Origin: Tetradesmus obliquus
Taxonomy: Eukaryota > Chlorophyta > Chlorophyceae > Sphaeropleales > Scenedesmaceae
Length of the DNA: 64,000 nt
NCBI GenBank assembly: GCA_030272155.1
Contig: CP126197.1
Location: 1,054,001-1,118,000, forward strand
Direction: 5' to 3'
The notes below the pieces were generated by a model that worked only from the letters and a program-made list of their open reading frames with translations, searched no databases and was not told the origin of the DNA. The translations under genes were made by a program, and so were the position numbers. Position 1 is the stretch's first letter; every line of letters starts with the position of its first letter. This document shows positions 1-11,549 of this stretch, piece by piece.

Positions 1-363
1 ATAAATGGCAGGCCAATGAGACGTGGATACTGGGTGATTCTTCGACTGATCTTAAGGCCATCATGTTGATCTCAACGACCGTTTCCTGTTGTTGCGGTCG
101 CTTTGCGCAAGGCATACAGATTTGGCGCCTGGCGCTTGTCACATGTTGCGTTTGCGCTTAAAAAAAACCATAACTAATTGTTGTTACCAAACACATGTGC
201 CATGTTAAATCTACGTTGGATACGGTGAAGGTCGATGTCCGACATTGGGTCGCGAGCTTCTACCCGAGGGCGGCCGCCCGCGGGCGCCATACTACAGCCA
301 TTCCCCCGCCCTTCCACACGTGCATCGCAGCCGAATGCCGCTCACATTCGCCGCACATGTCAC
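1..363. other. upstream region without a recognised gene
   Basis: No convincing exon is visible. The only longer open frames lack introns, domains or compositional support. The right edge serves as the promoter region of the first FAS1 gene. Confidence 0.4.
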
Positions 364-370
364 TATAAAA
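364..370 (+). promoter_or_regulatory. TATA box of FAS1 gene 1
   Basis: TATAAAA lies 85 bases before the chosen ATG at 455. The third FAS1 gene has the same heptamer at a similar distance (about 105 bases), which supports both as core promoter elements. Confidence 0.6.
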
Positions 371-454
371 GCTTTGCGCACCTTCGCACATTGATTTGTG
401 CCTGGACTCGGAATCTTCCAAACGTTCAAGGTGTTCTCCACCAAGCTCAACTTG

Positions 455-993
455 ATGCTGGCCTGCTGCTTCGCAGCACTGGCTACTGCTGCACTGGCAT
501 CACCTAGGTCCTTGCTGCAGGCAGCACCGGCAGCGGGTGCAAAGCCTGCAGCTGCAGCACCTGCATTCCTGTCTGCAGCCTTGGCTGCTGGTGCCCCAAC
601 CACCAAGCTCACCACCTTCAATGCTGCTGCCCAGGTGAGCCTTACTTCACAAACAGCAGCGTTGTGCAGGACGCAATCACTTGGTAATCTACAACACATT
701 AAAGACTGCATCTGTGCTTCCCAAGTTTCGAACATGCAGCTCCTTGTGGCATCAACCAAACCTGTCCATGCCCAGTGGGTCATCTTGTACACAACACAGC
801 ATAACTCTGGTGCAGACAGTCTGCATGTTGGAGAGCGTTGCACACAGGAAGGTCACTTGAACATCCATCAAACAGTGGATGTTGTCTCTTTGCTCCATTA
901 ACTAGATCATGCGGCTCCCTGTGGCAGCTGAAGCACACAGATGTCCAGTCCGCATCATGAGGCCCACCCTTTGACCCAACACTGTGCCTGACA

Positions 994-1080
<87 letters not shown>

Positions 1081-2078
1081 TTGCTGCTCCGCAGGCATAT
1101 GGTTTGGCCAGCAAGATGACGCCCACCACCGCCTGGACCATCTTCGCACCGATGCGGCATTCGCTGAAAGGCTGCAGGCATCGCTGGGCATCACACCTGC
1201 GCAGCTGCTTACGCCAGCCAAGAAGGCCATCCTGACCGAGGTAAGTGGTGGAATACGATTGGCACTGTGTGTGCAGGGTACACAGCATCAGGTGTCATTG
1301 TCAGGATTCATGACTGAACCACTGTGTATCCAGGGTACAGCGCATCAGGCGTCAGTGTTAAGTACCAATAGGCAACTCCAGCCTTTGGAACAGTCTTTAG
1401 AGTCAGGCATGCCGATCCTCTGCAGCATATGCAGCAACACATCGTCCACAGGGGCGCGCCTCTCCCTGCTGTGCACAAGCTGAAGTCTTGCACTGGGCTG
1501 CCCCGCTGCATCCTCCACCAACCACCCCAATCCTCTGCAGTCATGCAGTACCACATCGTCCCTGCTGACGCCCTCCTCAGCACCCAGCTGAAAGCAGGCC
1601 AGAAGCTGACCACTGCCCTGGCAAGGGCAGGCCCACGGACAAACTGCTGTGCTGCACGGCTCCCTCTCCATCCACCAAACATGTGCCTGCTGCATGCACG
1701 TGCTGTCCCACCACGCCGGTTTCCGCTGCTCGTTGCTATCTCCCGCTGAACTGCTGTACCGCCCTTTCCTGCTGCAACACCAACCACCCCAACCGTATGC
1801 AGATCATGCAGTACCACATCGTTCCTGCTGGCGCCCTACTCAGCACCCAGCTGAAAGCCGGCCAGAAGCTTACCACCTCCCTGGCCCGGGCAGAGCCCCT
1901 GGTCATCAAGATGATTGGCGGCGCTCCCAACATCTCTACACCTCACAGCGACGCAGGCATTGTTGTGCCGAACATCAAGTTTGGCAAGAGTGTGGTGCAT
2001 GTGATTGATGATGTGCTGGAGCCGGCTGATTTGGGCAAGGCAGAGGTGGGGGAGATCCCTTATTCAGCTTCAGGATGA
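455..2078 (+). CDS. FAS1 (fasciclin) domain secreted protein 1, probably disrupted
   Basis: Three exons are supported: 455-634, 1095-1240 and 1803-2078. Exon 1 encodes a signal peptide (MLACCFAALATAALASP) and an Ala/Pro-rich linker. Exon 2 encodes the FAS1 H1 region (WTIFAP). Exon 3 encodes a YHIVP motif and the H2 region (VVHVIDDVLEP). FAS1 domains mediate adhesion in extracellular matrices of algae, plants and animals; an extracellular or cell-wall role is inferred. Exon 2 is 146 bases where 150 are expected: four bases are missing right after the WTIFAP codons. The conserved continuation (AAFAERLQASLGIT) is therefore in another frame. This is either a pseudogenising deletion or a sequence error. 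The ATG at 455 follows a TATA box and begins the signal peptide. Confidence 0.75.
995..1080. repeat. (CTG)n microsatellite in intron 1 of FAS1 gene 1
   Basis: About 28 CTG triplets, interrupted near the end, sit directly before the acceptor of exon 2. The sense-strand CTG run occupies the place of the polypyrimidine tract. Confidence 0.9.
1426..1640 (+). repeat. two upstream partial copies of exon 3 of FAS1 gene 1
   Basis: Copies begin after CTGCAG-type acceptors at about 1426 and 1541; the true exon starts at 1803. The 1541 copy still reads MQYHIVPAD, then diverges after the Leu-Ala-Arg-Ala stretch. The 1426 copy is more decayed. Confidence 0.8.
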
Positions 2079-2174
2079 GCCATTCAATGATGTGTTATAG
2101 CACCATGAAACATCCATTGCTTGACCAACAGTCAGGCGACGACGCTGAAATGAGGTGCACTGAGGCAAGCTGCT

Positions 2175-2700
2175 GTGCAGTATGATGTCATGCAGCTTGA
2201 TCGAGCTCAGAGACGTTGAGTAAGGTGTTGGTGGTTTGGCGGCTATCACACACTGAACTGTCAAGGGGGCTTGCTGAAGTCGAGTTTTCCGATATGAATC
2301 TGCAGTGCAGTGTGATGGTATGGCAGCTTCGTCCAGTTAATGGTCGTTGAGAAAGGTGTTGCGGTATGGCGGCTATCACACACTGAACTGCCAAGGGGCC
2401 AAGGGTTGCTGAAGCCAGCTTCTGCAAGACATGTCTGCAGTGCAGTATGATTGTATGGCAGCGTCCTCCAGTTCATGGTCGCTGAATAAGGTGTTGGTAG
2501 TCTGGCGGTTGACACACACTGAACTACTCACGGGCCTTGTTGAAGTCAGTTTTTTCCACTATATGTCAGCAGTGCAGTACGCAGTATGACGGTGTTGCGG
2601 CTTGATCGAGTTCATGGATGTTGAGTACAACTACTTTGAGGGTACCTAACACCGGTGGTGTGCTTTGGCAGTCACAATTAACTACAAATGGGGCTTGCTT
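2175..2700. repeat. about 130-bp tandem repeat downstream of FAS1 gene 1
   Basis: The anchor GTGCAGTATGA recurs at about 2175, 2305, 2440 and 2572 (spacings about 130-135). Each unit also shares a block containing CTATCACACACTGAACT or a variant. A fainter fifth unit may start near 2766. It begins about 100 bases after the stop and may lie in the 3' UTR. Confidence 0.8.
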
Positions 2701-3799
2701 ATGCTTATGCAGTTGCTTTCAGAATCTCAGGAGGCATGTCAAAAATCGTTCTTTTACATGTCTGCAGTGTGGTATGATGCCCAGTGTCATGATTGTGAGC
2801 GTTGGGACAAGGAGTGTTACGGTGGCGTTCAGAACTGCACTACTAACCAGCTTCAAGTGGTAAAGCAGCACAACTACAGGTATGTGAAGCTGCAGAGGTC
2901 TGGCACCCTGCCTGCATGATACCACTGCAAAACACGCTGACGTGTTGCCTCGATTGATTGCAGTTCGTTTGCATGGGTATGCGTTAAATTCAATCGTAAG
3001 TTACTGCACTATGCAAGTGGCATCGCCCTTGCAGCAGTTGCAGGTACACTAAATACATGTGTATTGCACTCGTGGCTGTGTTGCATGGCCCAGAGCAGAT
3101 TGTTAAACAGGAGCCACTGCTTGCCAGCAGCCGCTGCTGCAGCGCGGCGCTCAGCATGTCCCTTGCAGTGCAGCAGCCAGGTTTGATGGTAAAGTCGCAT
3201 GTGTGCTGCAATGCAGGATTGAGCATTGAGCTCATCTTGTCATTAAAATATGTCCAATACTTTATTGATGGTCTTACAGGCGTGTAGAGAAGCACGCAGA
3301 GCGCTGCACACATGACATGTGCCCACATCAAGTTCGTCAAGATTCAACACAGTTTGTGCAGGCTATTCACAGTCATCTGCACCGTATGACAGGTGTGGCA
3401 GAAGTTGTAACATGAACTTATATGTGTCACTTTGCCGAGGTCCTGCAAGCGATGGTGAAGATCGTTGCTGCCAGGGCAATGCCATGGCTGGCTGAGCCAC
3501 TGCCAGCTCCCGCCTCAGCGACGAAAAACACCGCCTTCGTTTTCAGACACCGGTTTTTGCGAATACAATTACAATCAACATTTGATATTTTGTTCGACAT
3601 ATTTCTTTTGGTGTATGTACCTGTGTGGGAAGGATTGCTGACATCCTACTCGGCAGCATCGGCCAGTACGAACCAAGTCCTGCTTGCTGCGATGGTCCAA
3701 GTAAGCACGGTATTCAAGCTATAATGCGGAAACTTTAAATTCTGCAGAATCTACCAACCCTCATATGCATCTGCGCGATACAGAACGCAGCAGGCAGGC
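2701..3799. other. intergenic region
   Basis: No exon with a domain, conserved phase or signal peptide was found. It holds the promoter of FAS1 gene 2, with no clear TATA box. Confidence 0.4.
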
Positions 3800-6092
3800 A
3801 TGCCCACGGCGCGTTTCCTGAGCTGCTGCTGCATAGCAGTGCTGGCTGTCGCTGCCACTGTAGCCACCAAAGCACGTGGATCTACCTTTGATGATGCGTT
3901 GGAAAGCGAGGGCTTGGGCACTTTCCAGGCTGCTTTACAGGTGGGATGAACCTGTTGTACCTGCTGTTTAACAACAGTTTCAGATATCAGCAGCAGCTGC
4001 AGCACTAGCCAACTTATGACAGCACAGATTTGCAGGCAATACTACTAGCTGCGTATGCATCATCTTGCAGCCAGCTGACCTGCTATTTTCGTTTACGCGC
4101 TAAGGCATAGCTGTGCACGGCTCACGGCTGCATCGGTTGGTTAACACATCTCATGAGTTCCTGCAGCACTGCCTGCAACAGCGAATCCTGCTCCAGCAGC
4201 AGCAAAGCCAGCAATGCACATCCTCATACGGATGGAACCCTGCAATATCAGAAGCTGTAAGCGCTGCCTTGGTTGTTGCTGCTGCTGCTGGCTGCAAATG
4301 TGCTGCAAATGTGCTCGCAGTCTGGCATAGCCGTCAAGGAAAAGCATGCATGGACCATCCTGGCCCCCACAGATGCGGCCTTTACTGCCAGGCTTAATGC
4401 ATCACTGGGCATGTCCACAGCAGAGCTGCTGAGGCCAGCAAACAGAGATACCCTGCAGCAGGTGAGCAGGCACCAGCATGTTATTTGTTATGTGCATGAT
4501 TTTGTTGTTGTGATATGAGTGGCACACAGCTCCTGGCAATGACATATATTAGCTTTGGATGCTGCTGCGTACATCAGACGCTTCAGATGCTGCAATGCAA
4601 AGGCTGTAGTCTGCGCTCATGGGGAAAGGCCCTCAAGTGCATGCCAGCATGACCAGGGCTGCCATCCCGCCACATTCAGCATTGAACAAATGACACAGCA
4701 GCTGCACTGCAACGCGCACATGCTGCTGATGCTGATGCTTCTGCTGCCAGGTGCTGTCCTACCACATCATCCCCAGTGGCAGCTTCCTCAGCGCTGAGCT
4801 GGAGAATTGCCAGCAGCTGTTAACTTGGCTGAAAGACACCCCGCCGCTGACAGCCCGTGTCTCAATCACCACAGCCAAAGTGTTTGCTGCAAGTGGTGGC
4901 AGCCAGCAGCAAAAGGCCTTACGGTTGTCGTTAGAAGGCGCCACCAACAGTGCTCGTGTGCTGAAGCCGGACATTGAGGCAGGCAGCAGCGTGGTGCATA
5001 TCATTGATGATGTGCTGCTGCCGCGGGGTGTGGGCAAGGGCGCTGTGCTGCAGTACTACCCGAGCTTTGAGTCTGTGCTGACAGGGGCCAAGCTCAAAAC
5101 CATGATGGCTGCAGTTCAGGTGAGGATACAACCAGGCACAGTCAAAGCAGCGCCTTGCAGGGTAATCGGCTGCTGCCGCTGCTGCTTGCATCTTGATGGC
5201 TCATTCCAGGTTGGCTGCTTGGGGCACGGCTAGTTGTGTCGGTTTAAGGTTGCACAGCTGCCGCCAATGCTGCTGTGTTGCAGCGCTGTTGATGTGTTGA
5301 GCAGCGATTCTGTGATCATACTCAAGTTGAGTCTGCGGTGATCAACAGCTGTTGCAGCTGAGCAGCAACAACTCCTTGATCCGTGACAGTAGTGCACTAC
5401 TGATGCAACAACAGCTTGTCACCATCACCTGTCTCACAACATCCATTGTTGCTTTGCGCTGAACACACCCATGTCCCACTTGCCCACTTGCAAGGCCTCT
5501 GGCATCACGCTGAGCCCAGAGCAGCGCTACACCATTCTGGCGCCAACAGATGCCGCCTTTGCAACCAGGCTGCGCAAGTCCCTGGGCATGCAGCCTAGCG
5601 ACCTGCTGGCACCTGCCAACGCAGATCGACTGCACAAGGTAGGGCTGACCTGTAAGCTGACTGACACGATAGAATTGAAGGACTCAAGCAGCAGCAGAGC
5701 CATCGCACTAGCTGCTCTGTGTACAAGCTACCGCAGCTGACACATGGTCCTGCGTCTCCTGCAAGCCTAATATGCGCTCTTACTGCAGCTGCATGTTCAT
5801 CAAAAATACTAGCCTGCAGATTAGGCCCACTTCTGTAATTTTCCGCCATGCCCTGCAGATCCTGAGCTACCACATCCTGCCCCGTGGCAACCTGCTGTCT
5901 TCCAATCTCAAAGACGGCCAGAAAGTGTGCACCAGCCTGCAGGGCGCAGCACCGCTCACAGTGCAGCGCAGCTGCAACAGCATCACCTTTCAGGGGGCAG
6001 CTGGGAAGGCACATGTGACAGCAGCAGATGTGAGGGCGGGCAGGGATATTGTGGTGCATGTGGTGGATGATGTGCTGCTGCCTGCTGCGTGA
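3800..6092 (+). CDS. two-domain FAS1 secreted protein 2
   Basis: Five exons give 342 residues, all junctions phase 0: 3800-3940, 4321-4461, 4751-5119, 5495-5638 and 5859-6092. Exon 1 is a signal peptide (FLSCCCIAVLAVAATVA) plus the start of domain 1. Domain 1 spans roughly residues 28-205, with H1 TILAPTDAAF, a YHIIP motif and H2 VVHIIDDVLLP. Domain 2 spans about 205-342, with TILAPTDAAF, YHILP and VVHVVDDVLLP. In both domains the exon break falls just before the YH motif, as in the neighbouring FAS1 genes, so the cluster arose by gene duplication. No transmembrane segment or GPI-type tail is evident. An extracellular adhesive or matrix role is inferred from the family. This is the cleanest member, with no obvious internal exon copies. 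Confidence 0.9.
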
Positions 6093-7243
6093 TGGGCAGT
6101 AAAGGCGCTGCTGTTGGTGCACCATGCGTGGCTGCATGGCCTAATGCATGGTGCTGCAGCATACTGTCACAGCTGAGTGCAAGCCAGGCGTCTGCAAATG
6201 TGTGATTCCCAAAGGTGCTACAAGCCTGGTGCAACCTGTCTTCATTGGCTGCTTTGGTGGGAAAAGATTTTCTGTTTTTTTTTAACACGCAGTGAGTAGG
6301 GGCTGGGCTCGGCACACGGCATGTGCGGCGCTGAATTGTCTGCCTTGAAGCCAAGAGCTGGTGGTCAAAACAGCAGCTGCTGCTGCAAGGGTGTGTGACT
6401 GTGGGTTTGATGTTGCAGTTTCCAGCTGTGAGATACAAGACCCAAAGCAGGTAGCTAGGCTATTCTCTGGTGCAAGAGAATCTGTCTGAGATCAGTCAGC
6501 GGTATGTTGATGTTTCTTGCTCTGTTAATTAAGTATTTTGTCACTGCTGTCATGCATCCGCAGACAGTTGACTGTTGGTGAACATGTCATGCACGTGTTT
6601 TCATTGTCACCACTTTAGTCCCAGTATGCAGTGGGCAGGGCATTCTACTGCACATCGTTCTTGCACAGCAGCAGCTGTGCAGCACCCTCCACGTGACCAG
6701 CTGCACTGTTTCCATGTTTCCCTGGTGGTGGTGATTGAGATTCTGGTCTGATTTGAGTTGGCCTCAATCCGTCTCAGAGGCAGTATGATACCATGATGCC
6801 TTTCACAGTATCATCGTGACGATGTGTTGGCCTAGGCTGCTGGTCAGCCAACGAATGTAAAGGAGCCAGTGAAGAACGTTCCTGATCAACACAGCTTAGT
6901 GCCAATGCCAAGACGTTGAACAGCGAAAAAAAAAGTGGTGTTACGTCTCCTGGTCCGAGGATGTGCTGCAGCGGCATGCGCAGCAGTGCCTGCTTGCAGC
7001 TAGGCAGCTACTGCTGGCCAGCAGTAGGTTGACTGACGGAGGTGCTGTCATCATGCCAGATGGCAGGATCTGAGTGATAAATGTATATCCGCCTTTACTT
7101 ATTGTTTGTTTGTAGGTGGGTCGCTGCTTCTGGGTGCGATCCATGAGTTCTACCACCTGCGCAGCTTCCGAAGCCAGTCGCCGCATCGGCCACGACGAAA
7201 CGCTGCTGGCCTTACGAAGAATTCAATCCAAATGAAGCAGTTG
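6093..7243. other. intergenic region
   Basis: Low-complexity DNA rich in TGC words, without a supportable exon. It contains the 3' UTR of FAS1 gene 2 and the promoter of FAS1 gene 3. Confidence 0.4.
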
Positions 7244-7250
7244 TATAAAA
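7244..7250 (+). promoter_or_regulatory. TATA box of FAS1 gene 3
   Basis: TATAAAA about 105 bases before the ATG at 7349, matching the arrangement of FAS1 gene 1. Confidence 0.6.
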
Positions 7251-7348
7251 AGCACAATCATTGCTGTTAAATGACAATCAACAGCGAGTCTAGCTGCAGC
7301 GATCGTATCTAATATTCTAACCAAACAGCCTTGCTGCAACTGCTCAAC

Positions 7349-10182
7349 ATGTCGTTCAAGCCATCCACTGTTGTCGGCCTACTGGCCTGCATCCTTGCAG
7401 CAGTGTGCGTCGTGCCAGCACAATCAAACAATACCTACAGGACTGTAGAGGAAGCTCTGCAGGCCAAGAATCTAACAGTTCTGTTGGCAGCTGTTCAGGT
7501 GAGCAGCACCGTATGGCATGTCATGGAAAGCACGTGGATGATTATGTGTGCTGTGGCGCTACCCTGTGCATGCATCTTGCTCTGATTGAAGATTAAAAGA
7601 CAACAGTTTGATAGAAAACAAACACAATGGCGTGTGCCTGCCTGATGACATCACACTGTGGTATGCATACACCTGTTGCGCGCGCAATATCTGAGACACT
7701 TCCACTGCTGCTGCTGCTGCTGCTGCTGTTTCCGCCAATACTGCCGCTGCTGCCGCCTTCCCCTCTTCATTTTTATTGCTGTGCAGGCAGCCGGCATTGT
7801 TGTGGAGCCAAGCAATGCCTTTACAATCCTGGCGCCAACCAACTTCGCCTTCGCAGACAGGCTCAACAAGACATTCAACATCACCCCTGCTGACCTGCTG
7901 AAACCAGAGAGCAGGGAAACCTTGCAGACGGTGAGTTTGCTGCTGCGTCAAGCCTACCAGGACAGGCCAGTGGATTGGCATGTACTTGCCCATTCGCTTG
8001 TCGGCACGCGTACGAGTTCTGTCAGCGTTACAGAAATGTTCTTGTTGTTATCACATGTCCTGCTTGCAAGGTTGGGCTGGTGCTGCTGCTGCCCCTGCGC
8101 AGTTCTTGCTCCTGCTGCTGCATGCTCCTGAGCTCTGGGTGCAGGCTGTGCACGCAGCACTTGGATAAGCCCTGACGCATCTGCTGTGCCCTGCTGCCCT
8201 GTACCACTAATCAACCACCATGCTGCTTCCTCAGCTGCCGCCTTACCACAACATTCCCAGTGCTGCCGTGCTCATCGCCACAGGCTGTGCCCCACTGGAA
8301 CTGTTGTTTCTGCCCTGTCCCCCTCCCACCATTTATATCCTACAGGTGCTGGGCTATCACATCATCCCCAGCGGCGCTGTAAAGAGCAGCCAGCTGCGGG
8401 ACTGCCTGACAGTCGCCACCGCCCTTCAGGACCCAAATAACACAGCCGCCAACCTCACCGTGCGTGTCAGGAAGGGCAAGGTTGACTTTGAAGGGCCCAC
8501 AAATGACGCACGCGTCATCACTGCTGACGTCAGCGCTGGAGAGAGCGTAATCCACATATTGGATGACGTGCTGCTGCCACCTGGTGTGGGTGCAAAGGCT
8601 GCGGCGCCATCATTCCCCAGCCTGGCTGCCGCCCTGCAGGGAGCCAACCTGACCATCCTGGCTGCTGCTGTTCAGGTGAGTTGTACCTATAATATTCATT
8701 CATTTTTATTTAAAATGTTGGTTGCTGTGGACTGCAGATAAAGCATAAATGGCTTCAGCCTCTGGCTGCAAATGGCTTCCCCACATTAGCTGCTCAGCCC
8801 TATACAAACAGGTACATGCAGATAATCCTGCAGATCAAGAGCTCGATTGTTGATCACACCTGCCGAAACCTTTCCTGCTGCCTGTTTCTGCTACTGCCGA
8901 TTTATAAAAGATAAGAATTCGTGAGTAAAATCCTATAAACTTTCGTTTCTTTACAATGTACCGATAAAGGTTGTAGAATGGTGCCTGCAAGCATCTGGCA
9001 TCACGCTGAGTCCTGCTGCCAACTACACCATCCTGGCACCCGGCAACTTTGCCCTTCACTGAGGTATTCAAATATCAAACCTGCTGACAATTGTCCTGCT
9101 GCTGCTGCTGCTGCTGCTGCTGATCCAAACTCATCCTGCAGGCATCTGGCGTCACGCTGAGTCCTGCAGCCAGCTACACCATCCTGGCACCTGGCTGTCA
9201 CTGAGGAATTTATCCAAATATCAAACCTGCCGACAAATGCCCTGCTGCTGCTGCTGCTGATCCAAACTCATCCTGCAGGCATCTGGCATCACGCTGAGTC
9301 CTGCAGCCAACTACACCATCATGGCGCCCAGCGACTATGCCTTTGTCACCCGGCTCAACGCCTCCCTGGGCATCGCCCCCATGGACCTGCTGCAGCCAAA
9401 GAATGCAGCCACACTGCGCGCAGTGAGTTGACTGCTGAGTCAGTTTTTATTTTTGTTCGAGCCTGATCCGTGCTTTGGTCGCTTTGCAACTACAATCAGT
9501 TGCAGTGGGTTGCCCCATTGACCAGCTGCAGCCACGCTGCGCTTGGTGAGTTGAACGACAAGTCAGGTGGTGTTGCTGCTTGATCCATGTGGTAGCTGGA
9601 GTTGCTGTTGTGATCAAGTACTGTAGTGTTGCCTGTGGGCCCGTTGATCAGCTGGCGTTGACGCCGCAGCGTAGTCCTGTTAATCAAGCCACCAGCTGCC
9701 ATGCCACCAGTCAGCACTCACCAGCCAGCTCTCAGCATGCACGTGTACACACGGCTGCATCAGGCTAGCATCTTGAATGCCTCCGCGTGCACCGGCCTGC
9801 ACCTGCCAACCACACTCCTTTGCCTTCTGCATGCAGATGCTGTCCTACCATGTCATCTCCGGTGCTGCTGGGCTTACTGTTGTGTCTCACTGGACACTTG
9901 TACCGCACTGTCCTGCTGCATCCTCCACCAACCCCCAAAATGCTGCAGGTGCTGTCTTACCACGTCATCCCAGGTGCTGCTGTGCTCAGCAGCCAACTCA
10001 CAGACGGCCAGAAGGTGCCAACTGCCCTGCGGGGTGCCGAGCCACTTGTTGTGAGGCTGCGCTGCAACAAGATCGACTTTGAGGGTGCCACAAATGATGC
10101 TCGGGTGCAGCGTGCTGACATCAGCGCAGGCAGCAACATTGTGGTGCATGTGGTGGATGATGTGCTGCTGCCACAGCTGTAG
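7349..10182 (+). CDS. two-domain FAS1 secreted protein 3
   Basis: Five exons give 333 residues, all phase 0: 7349-7498, 7787-7930, 8346-8675, 9279-9422 and 9949-10182. The signal peptide (TVVGLLACILAAVCVVPAQS) is followed by two FAS1 domains. Domain 1 has TILAPTNFAF, YHIIP and VIHILDDVLLP; domain 2 has TIMAPSDYAF, YHVIP and VVHVVDDVLLP. Exon lengths match FAS1 gene 2 almost exactly. Introns 3 and 4 contain decayed copies of exons 4 and 5, so alternative or mis-splicing is possible. NxT/S sequons (for example NNT, NLT, NKT, NIT) suggest N-glycosylation, as expected for a secreted adhesion protein. Confidence 0.9.
8991..9204 (+). repeat. two upstream partial copies of exon 4 of FAS1 gene 3
   Basis: Copies start at 8991 and 9142; the true exon starts at 9279 (spacings 151 and 137). 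Both read A/SSG-I/V-TLSPAA and TILAP, then run into CACTGAGG and intron sequence. The second keeps a perfect CTGCAG acceptor preceded by CTG repeats. Confidence 0.85.
9517..9552 (+). repeat. downstream donor-side copy of exon 4 of FAS1 gene 3
   Basis: About 30 bases resemble the 3' end of exon 4 (CTGCAGCCACGCTGCGC) followed by a GTGAGTTG donor-like sequence, about 110 bases after the true donor. Confidence 0.6.
9837..9905 (+). repeat. upstream copy of exon 5 of FAS1 gene 3
   Basis: After an ATGCAG acceptor the copy reads LSYHVI and GAAGLTVV-like residues, then diverges. The true exon starts 112 bases later at 9949. Confidence 0.75.
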
Positions 10183-11549
10183 TTCAGCTGCTCCCTGATT
10201 TTGCACATCGGATTGCTCTACATGTGCTGCTGCACATGCATGTGTACATGTTGAGAGAGGTCTGATGTGGTGTGTGACGCAAACGTATGCAGTCGGTGCC
10301 ACATTGGGTGTCCTTTCATGTCCATCATGCGGCAGCAATCGCTAGTGTGGTTTTGAGACGTAACATAGTTGTCTCTCGAGGGCATTGCACACATTGTGCA
10401 CGATTGGCAAACCAAGGGTGCCCGCGAGCTCGAGGCACCAAACTTTTTGCACAGTGAGCAGCTTTGTTCTTGGTGAGACCTGTTGGCCGTCCAGGCTTGT
10501 CCATCTGCACTTGCAATAACCTGAAGCTAGCACTCAGCATTCTCTGGTCTCCATATGCAGTACACACTGTGTCTGGCATAAGGCACGGCGCAGGGATTCA
10601 TGATCTCTGGTATTGTGTGCTCAGCACTGTGCTACCAGCACGGTGTGCTGCAGACTCAAGCTGGTGTGCATGCTTTGCATGTGCTCGTGCATTGAGTGAC
10701 TCGAAGTTACTACAGGCTGCAGCATCTGCATTGGTAAAGCCTCTGTTGCTCTTTAAGTGCATGTGCATGCCACACTGTACAGGCTGTGCCACCTCTTTTG
10801 AGAAGGTTGTCATCCGCGGCAGGTACCGCTGCACGCTGCGTACATCATGGCTTGTTGTTGGCGCGTCCTTTGTGTAATGTGTAACTTTTCATGCAGCTGC
10901 AACAGTTGTATGTTATCGAATGATGTACTCTGAAGGGTGCGCTTTACAATGGATGCACTTAAGTGCACCAGACTGTCCAGTCAAACACCCAGCTGCTGCC
11001 GTGCGGCTGTGCAAACAGTGGTCAAACTTTGACCGTCAAGGGACCATGCAACAACAAGAAGCCACCAAACACACATCAGCGTATTCCATTCAAGCATAAT
11101 ACCAGATAACTTTTTGGTTTTGTGCTGGTGTCGGGTACAGTCAAGATTGCAGGATGCGTGCACGCACGCTGCTGCAGCAAGTACGACTTGCAGCAGCACT
11201 CGTTGCCAGCTGTGCGTGCCTGCAGAGCCAAAAACCGCGCTACAGTCCTTGCTTCCCAATAACGAAGGTCACTTTAATATACATATCAGGCGTATGTACC
11301 ATGCATCAGGCGCAGGACAGAGAGCAGCGACTGGAACCTGCTGCCTTGGCCGGCCGGATCGACCCGGCGCCGGATGCAACTGCCGACAACTGCCAACCGT
11401 CGGCCCGACTGACAGCTGCGGGGCCGGCATGTGCTCGCACCGCTATATTGACAGCAGAACTAAAACACACACAAAGCTACATATTCACATCTATCGGATC
11501 AGCTCCCGTTCGACAACAAACCGCACCACCTTCACCGCACACACGCAAA
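10183..11549. other. intergenic region
   Basis: No supportable gene. Open frames exist on both strands but have no domain, splice-consistent extension or signal peptide. Sequence just before 11550 is the promoter of FAS1 gene 4; a weak TATATT lies near 11444. Confidence 0.4.

Noticed and set aside
984-1235. Poly-Ala, poly-Ser and poly-Leu open frames over triplet repeats (also at 20401-20733, 22010-22514, 25009-25322)
   Set aside because: Any frame through CTG/CAG runs is open by composition; no domain or splice support. They lie in introns.
11154-11549. N-terminal extension of FAS1 gene 4 to an upstream ATG
   Set aside because: The start at 11550 leads directly into a signal peptide; the extension would bury it.
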